From Acanthaster planci (Eukaryota > Echinodermata > Asteroidea > Valvatida > Acanthasteridae), in NCBI RefSeq assembly GCF_001949145.1, contig NW_019091375.1:2329983-2393982 (forward strand): a DNA stretch of 64,000 bases, given 5' to 3'. Shown piece after piece: positions 59,701 to 64,000 of this stretch. Numbering within the stretch: position 1 is the stretch's first letter; the number at the start of each line of letters is the position of its first letter. Made by a program: the position numbers and the translations under genes. Below the pieces are notes generated by a model. The model saw only the letters and a program-made list of their open reading frames with translations. It had not been told where the DNA came from and made no database searches.

Positions 59701-60476
59701 GACTGAATCCCAGTTACATATAACGTCACAGTGTGGTGCTTCATCCACGAACCCGATTACGATTCCACAAGACATCCTGACTAGCAACAACAATCGTCTT
59801 TCATCATTACCGACAATTTTGCCCAAAACGATTATGTTGACCCTATTGATACCCTTAAATGTCTCAAGAGTAAATAATCATCCTTTCAACATACATTTTA
59901 CAAATACGCAAATTTGAACTGGCGTTTCTAGAAAAAAAATGCTCTTGTTCATGAAGTTTAAGGATAAGACTGATGAGGCGACAACATGGGTGGGTGCATT
60001 CTGCACAGGTGTTCACGGGGAAGAATCGTCGCGGATTAAGGATACTCAACTGAAATTTCATTTTGTAAACAGCATATTCATGAACATGTTTCAGACAGTA
60101 TAAACCAAAATAAATGGAAAATGTGGAAATCGGAAAATGTGGCAATAGTGTGTATTTTTTTCTGTTACAGTTTTGCACACACACCCTTGTTTACGAATGG
60201 AAGGGGATCACGAACCGACACACAGACTCGGCTCTCACCTTTGTCCATGAATTAATATTACAAGCAGGTTCCTATCCTGCAGCCAAATCGACAATTTGGG
60301 CAGCTTTGCAGCTATTGCAAGCTGTTTGTGGTTGGATTCAAGTTTATGAAATTGCACCTCCTTCCAACTGCCTTTTGCGGATGACATACACAAATTCAAA
60401 GAGGCCATTTAAGGTTGCAGTTCAGCATTTAATGCTGTTGTCGTCTACTGAACTCTTTTAGTGGAAAAACTCCGGA
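56701..60476. other. No gene recognised; upstream flank of the plus-strand PAN gene
   Basis: Open frames at 56800-57369, 57564-57806, 58232-58525 and 60114-60461 have no recognisable domain. A CGATACGATATATCG-rich patch lies near 59060-59110. The last few hundred bases before 60477 should hold the promoter and 5' UTR of the next gene; no core element was assigned. Confidence 0.3.
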
Positions 60477-60804
60477 ATGAGACTATTGTGCACTGTGTTT
60501 TTCTTTGGCCTTTTAGTAATGGCCAGTGAAGTTCTTGAAACATGTGCCATATTGACAGGCCAGGTCCCACAGGTATTATCCTATTCCTTGGACAAGCTTG
60601 GTGTTAGCTTGCAAATGCACAAGGTTGTCGCCTCGTCGGTACAGACATCCAAGATGCGGTGTGCAGCTACCTGCATGGCAACTGCCAGTTGCACACATTT
60701 CTGCTACGAGCCAACAACTAAGCGTTGCCTGCTAGAGAACGCTGACTCGGACATTGTGTCCAAAAGTCTGGAGAACACAGGAATTTGCTACCAAACATGC
60801 TCAG
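60477..60804 (+). CDS. First exon of a secreted PAN/apple-like protein, paralogue of the 41-43 kb gene (partial)
   Basis: ATG at 60477 opens a signal peptide (MRLLCTVFFFGLLVMASEV). The exon ends at CTCAG|GTAGGT, phase 1, 109 codons. The cysteine block VQTSKMRCAATCMATASC, then HFCYEPTTKRCLLENA, aligns without gaps with VQETRRHCAAACLQEDRC, then QFCYGPSTGQCILEDA of the minus-strand gene; the four cysteines of this block, the FCY core and the LE pair are shared. Exon length (328 against 316 nt) and donor phase are also alike, so Methyltransf_FA exons may follow, but none was found before the window ends. The function is inferred to be extracellular. Confidence 0.75.
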
Positions 60805-63800
60805 GTAGGTTTCTTGATTCCAAATTGTCAAGGATTCTTTTTCGAACGAAAAGGAGTACGTAAAAGCAGACGTTTTTAATGAGCTGCGCACGTTCGAAAT
60901 AATTATAAGAGAAATTTCCTCCATTTCAAAATCGTGAGAATGTTTCCCTTTATGAAGCTCAGTTTGTGGTATTTTTAATTTTGTTGTGTTTTAACTTCAA
61001 ACGCAACTAATATTACGCTCCCTTCATTAACATATATACCACATATTTTCGTAATTTTCTTTATTGCACATTTTCCTACTTTGTTGTATTTGTTTTTCAA
61101 ATTGCTGATTGGTTTCTGTTTGGATGTCAGAATTGTGCATGGTGTACTACCATATTAAGACTGCAGCACTCATTATTTTGTCCGATAACAAGCATACACT
61201 TAACACTCTACCTGTAAATTTAAAAAATGCTTTACTTGAAGATATGCACACCGCACCTTCTTGGCAAAAGTGAACAAATAAATTTAAGCAGCACCTTGCG
61301 TCAAAATAACCCCAAGTTTATCCAATTTAATTGACTTCATTTGATCCAAATGCGTTTCGGCTGTAGCGTGTAGAAATTTCACATTTCAAAGACTCCTTTC
61401 CGTGTCCTAGGGCCCTTCAAGGGCCAGTTACGTGTGCACTTACGCCATTCTAGTAAAATATTGAAGACAAATTACGTATTATAATTACGTACGCACGTAT
61501 GCCTTGCAACGGAGGGGACCTTTCCTTGATTCCTGACTCTGGCAAAATGTTGCTGAAGATGTTCCGGTACTCTCATGTAATAGAAGACTTACCTCCCTGC
61601 AAACAAACGTTTTTTTTTTTTTTATTTTTTTTTTATCTCTAGCTATATTCCTTCAGCATCTCTGGGCTAATTAATTACCAGCTCCCTAAGGCCCCTTTAA
61701 GGCTTTATTACACTGTTGGGAATGATCCATCGACCTTAGCAATCATTCGATGACTGCTCGATCACTGTTCGATCACTAATTCTGGCCTTGCGATCAACTA
61801 AAAATGTGTATAAGATTACAATTCATTAAAAAATAAATAAAACTAAAAAGTGTGCAGCGTAGTTAAATAATATAATTGTGGTATTATGCATTTTGTAAAC
61901 AAATGAGTTATTCACAAAATCGTTGACAAATTAGGGGGATAGTTGTATCATTTGTTTTAGCTTAGAATAACTACACTCATATATTTGAGTTAGAGTGTGT
62001 ATACAACACTCCCAATACTGTGTAGTAAAGTGTGCATAAGATTATCTCAATTTATGATGCCTTGAAAATCAGGGATAAGTGAAAATAACATGATTGTACT
62101 ATCAGTTACCAAGGGGGACATTCTGCTTTACAAATTATTTATTTTTTTCTGAGTATATTCAGTGGAACATTTTATAAACACAAAATACCTAAACTCAAAC
62201 CCTACTTACTCAGAACCTGGATTGGGTTCACATCCTTTACATTTACATATAAAAATGCTGAACGAAAACAAACAAAACAGAACCAGGTTATCAAAAATTG
62301 CACCATTTTCTAGTAAGGGTGAACTAGAGGTTAATTCTAAGGTTGCTTGAAATCATGCTTGAAGAGTTTATTCACATACTCCAACTAGGTTGTTTCTGGG
62401 TTTGGGTAATCTTAATGTCCCTGACATACTGAATAATATCTGTGGCCAAACTATGCTGATGTGAGTTTTTTCCAATTAACCATACAAGCTTGAAACACTG
62501 GACCGAAAGGAAATGGAATGACCATAGGCTGGTATGTTTAACACTGTACTGGAATATGCACTACCCACGTACATGTACCTGTACAGTGCACAAAGAGTGT
62601 AAAATAATTTACATGAACAATAAAGAGTTCCTATGCAATAATTGCATGAGTGATTATTGTATGAACGGAAAGCCTATGTTATGTCTTACGTGACCCAATT
62701 TCAAACATCTTGGCGTCGGAATCAGAAAAACAATACATGCAAGACCATGTACAAACGCATGTACAAATGTATGTGGATGTACATGTACGTGCACAAACAC
62801 TTATGTACACAAACATGCATGTCACATGCTCCTCCGTGTCTATAGTTTCATATAACTGTACGTGACTCCTGTGCTGCCATTTCGATCATGTAATGCATAT
62901 ATCTCAGCTAATGCAATTACAAATTTCCACTGGAATGGAAGGCCGTTTCGAAATTAAGATGCGTTTAGTCAGATCACAGATTTCGTCGAGGAATGGCGCA
63001 ACTGGAACGGTGCTGCACCCTATGGCTCCACCTAGGGGATGGACACTGTCCAAATGGCACGAAAATGTACTCAAAAGTGAACTCAAGTGTCATGGAAACA
63101 TACATTTGCATTTATATGCAGCATTTACAGCGGCCGTAGAAGTACTTAACGTCAAGGAATATTGATGTGAAAAATTGATTTTGGCATAAAAATTTAAGAA
63201 AAATTTGGGATTTCTTTTTGATGAAACTTAACAAAATCGTAAAAATAGGGGTGTCTCTAAGTCTGAAGTGTTCTTAGGAAGAAATGAAAAATATGCAACA
63301 ATAAGGCCAGGCTCTGCTCAAAAAGATGTATGTACTGTGTCAGTAGATACTCTATCTCCAGATTTCATAAAATTGGCTCAAGAGGTTTGTTATCAATTTG
63401 AAAGAAACCGTGCGAAACTTCAGCTCTCTTGTTGCTATGTGTAACTACGCGAATCTTAGGCGTATGCGCCTTAACTAAAAAGCCACTGTGAACTGAAGTG
63501 GGGACCGTCCATGAGAAGTGCCAAGAAACTCCTCAAATCGCGCCAAAATGTTATACATTGTAAGTGACTACCCGTCAAAGGGCGTGACTTTGAGATGACG
63601 TATTATGTATGCACATTGATAGCGTCACTTATAACAACCTATTGGCCTTGTGCTAGACACCGGTAGGTCAGAGTGCACTGTTGCATTGAAAATTAACGAT
63701 CTCACCGGGTGATCCCTGGATCCGTTCTGGCTTGGTACACGTACCTCAATTCTGTGCCTTCACTGCGTACGCTATGGGTTGCCAGTAGGGTTCTTTGTAG

Positions 63801-64000
63801 CCCCCAAATAGGGCTCTCTGTTACAACCTGTCTCTTATCTGTCGCTACCACAGCCCTACTTCTAGGCATGTCTTAAATGCCTGAAATCCAAACTGCAGGA
63901 TTGTCACAAACTTTAAATCGTTATATCTTCCGAAATGAGAATGACTCGACAATTTTACTTACATCGGCGTATTTCTCAGAGTTTGGACTTTCATACGAGC
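60805..64000. other. Presumed intron of the plus-strand PAN gene; no further exon recognised
   Basis: The frame at 62893-63165 was inspected for Methyltransf_FA motifs and has none. The stretch holds a T-run near 61610, repeated CGATCACT words at 61745-61775 and an ACATGTAC-rich patch at 62555-62830. Confidence 0.35.
62555..62830. repeat. ATGTACA-rich low-complexity patch
   Basis: Words such as ACGTACATGTACCTGTACAG and ATGTACATGTACGTGCAC recur irregularly. They are self-complementary and look like a decayed short tandem repeat. Confidence 0.45.

Noticed and set aside
60114-60461. A 115-codon plus-strand open frame just before the 60477 exon
   Set aside because: It has no signal peptide, domain or splice support; it is more likely promoter or 5' flank.

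Overview
This is a eukaryotic window: most sequence is non-coding, AT-leaning and rich in degenerate repeats, and the recognisable coding sequence is split into short exons with GT..AG borders. No bacterial-style operon, ribosome-binding site or CRISPR array was seen. The secreted modules (F5/8 type C/discoidin, PAN/apple-like, farnesoic-acid-methyltransferase-like), the predominance of phase-1 introns and the DIRS-type retroelement fit an invertebrate deuterostome, most likely a lancelet (Branchiostoma). The species assignment is inference only. Two runs of N (15101-15981 and 46351-46831) are assembly gaps.

Layout. 1-7.4 kb: no gene, one foldback (MITE-like) element and a cluster of short inverted repeats. 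7.4-16.4 kb: three successive degenerate tandem arrays with units of about 180, 290 and 108 bp; the last contains the first gap. 17.3-19.9 kb: two broken minus-strand coding remnants. 25.3-32.5 kb: a five-exon plus-strand gene for a small secreted discoidin-domain protein, with a tandem repeat and a long hairpin in its introns. 32.5-41.4 kb: mostly repeats, including a 166-bp hAT-like MITE with an 8-bp target duplication and a small LINE reverse-transcriptase fragment. 41.4-43.2 kb: a minus-strand gene joining a signal peptide and PAN/apple-like exon to a two-exon Methyltransf_FA-like domain. 46.8-56.7 kb: repeat-dense, with three copies of an internally repetitive element, a degenerate DIRS-like tyrosine-recombinase retroelement and a second copy of its repetitive 3' tail. 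60.5-60.8 kb: first exon of a plus-strand paralogue of the PAN-domain gene, the rest lying beyond the window.

The genes recognised all look secreted or extracellular. The two PAN-type genes are divergent, about 17 kb apart, and the interval is packed with mobile-element debris, consistent with a local inverted duplication. No pathway linking the genes can be read from the sequence.
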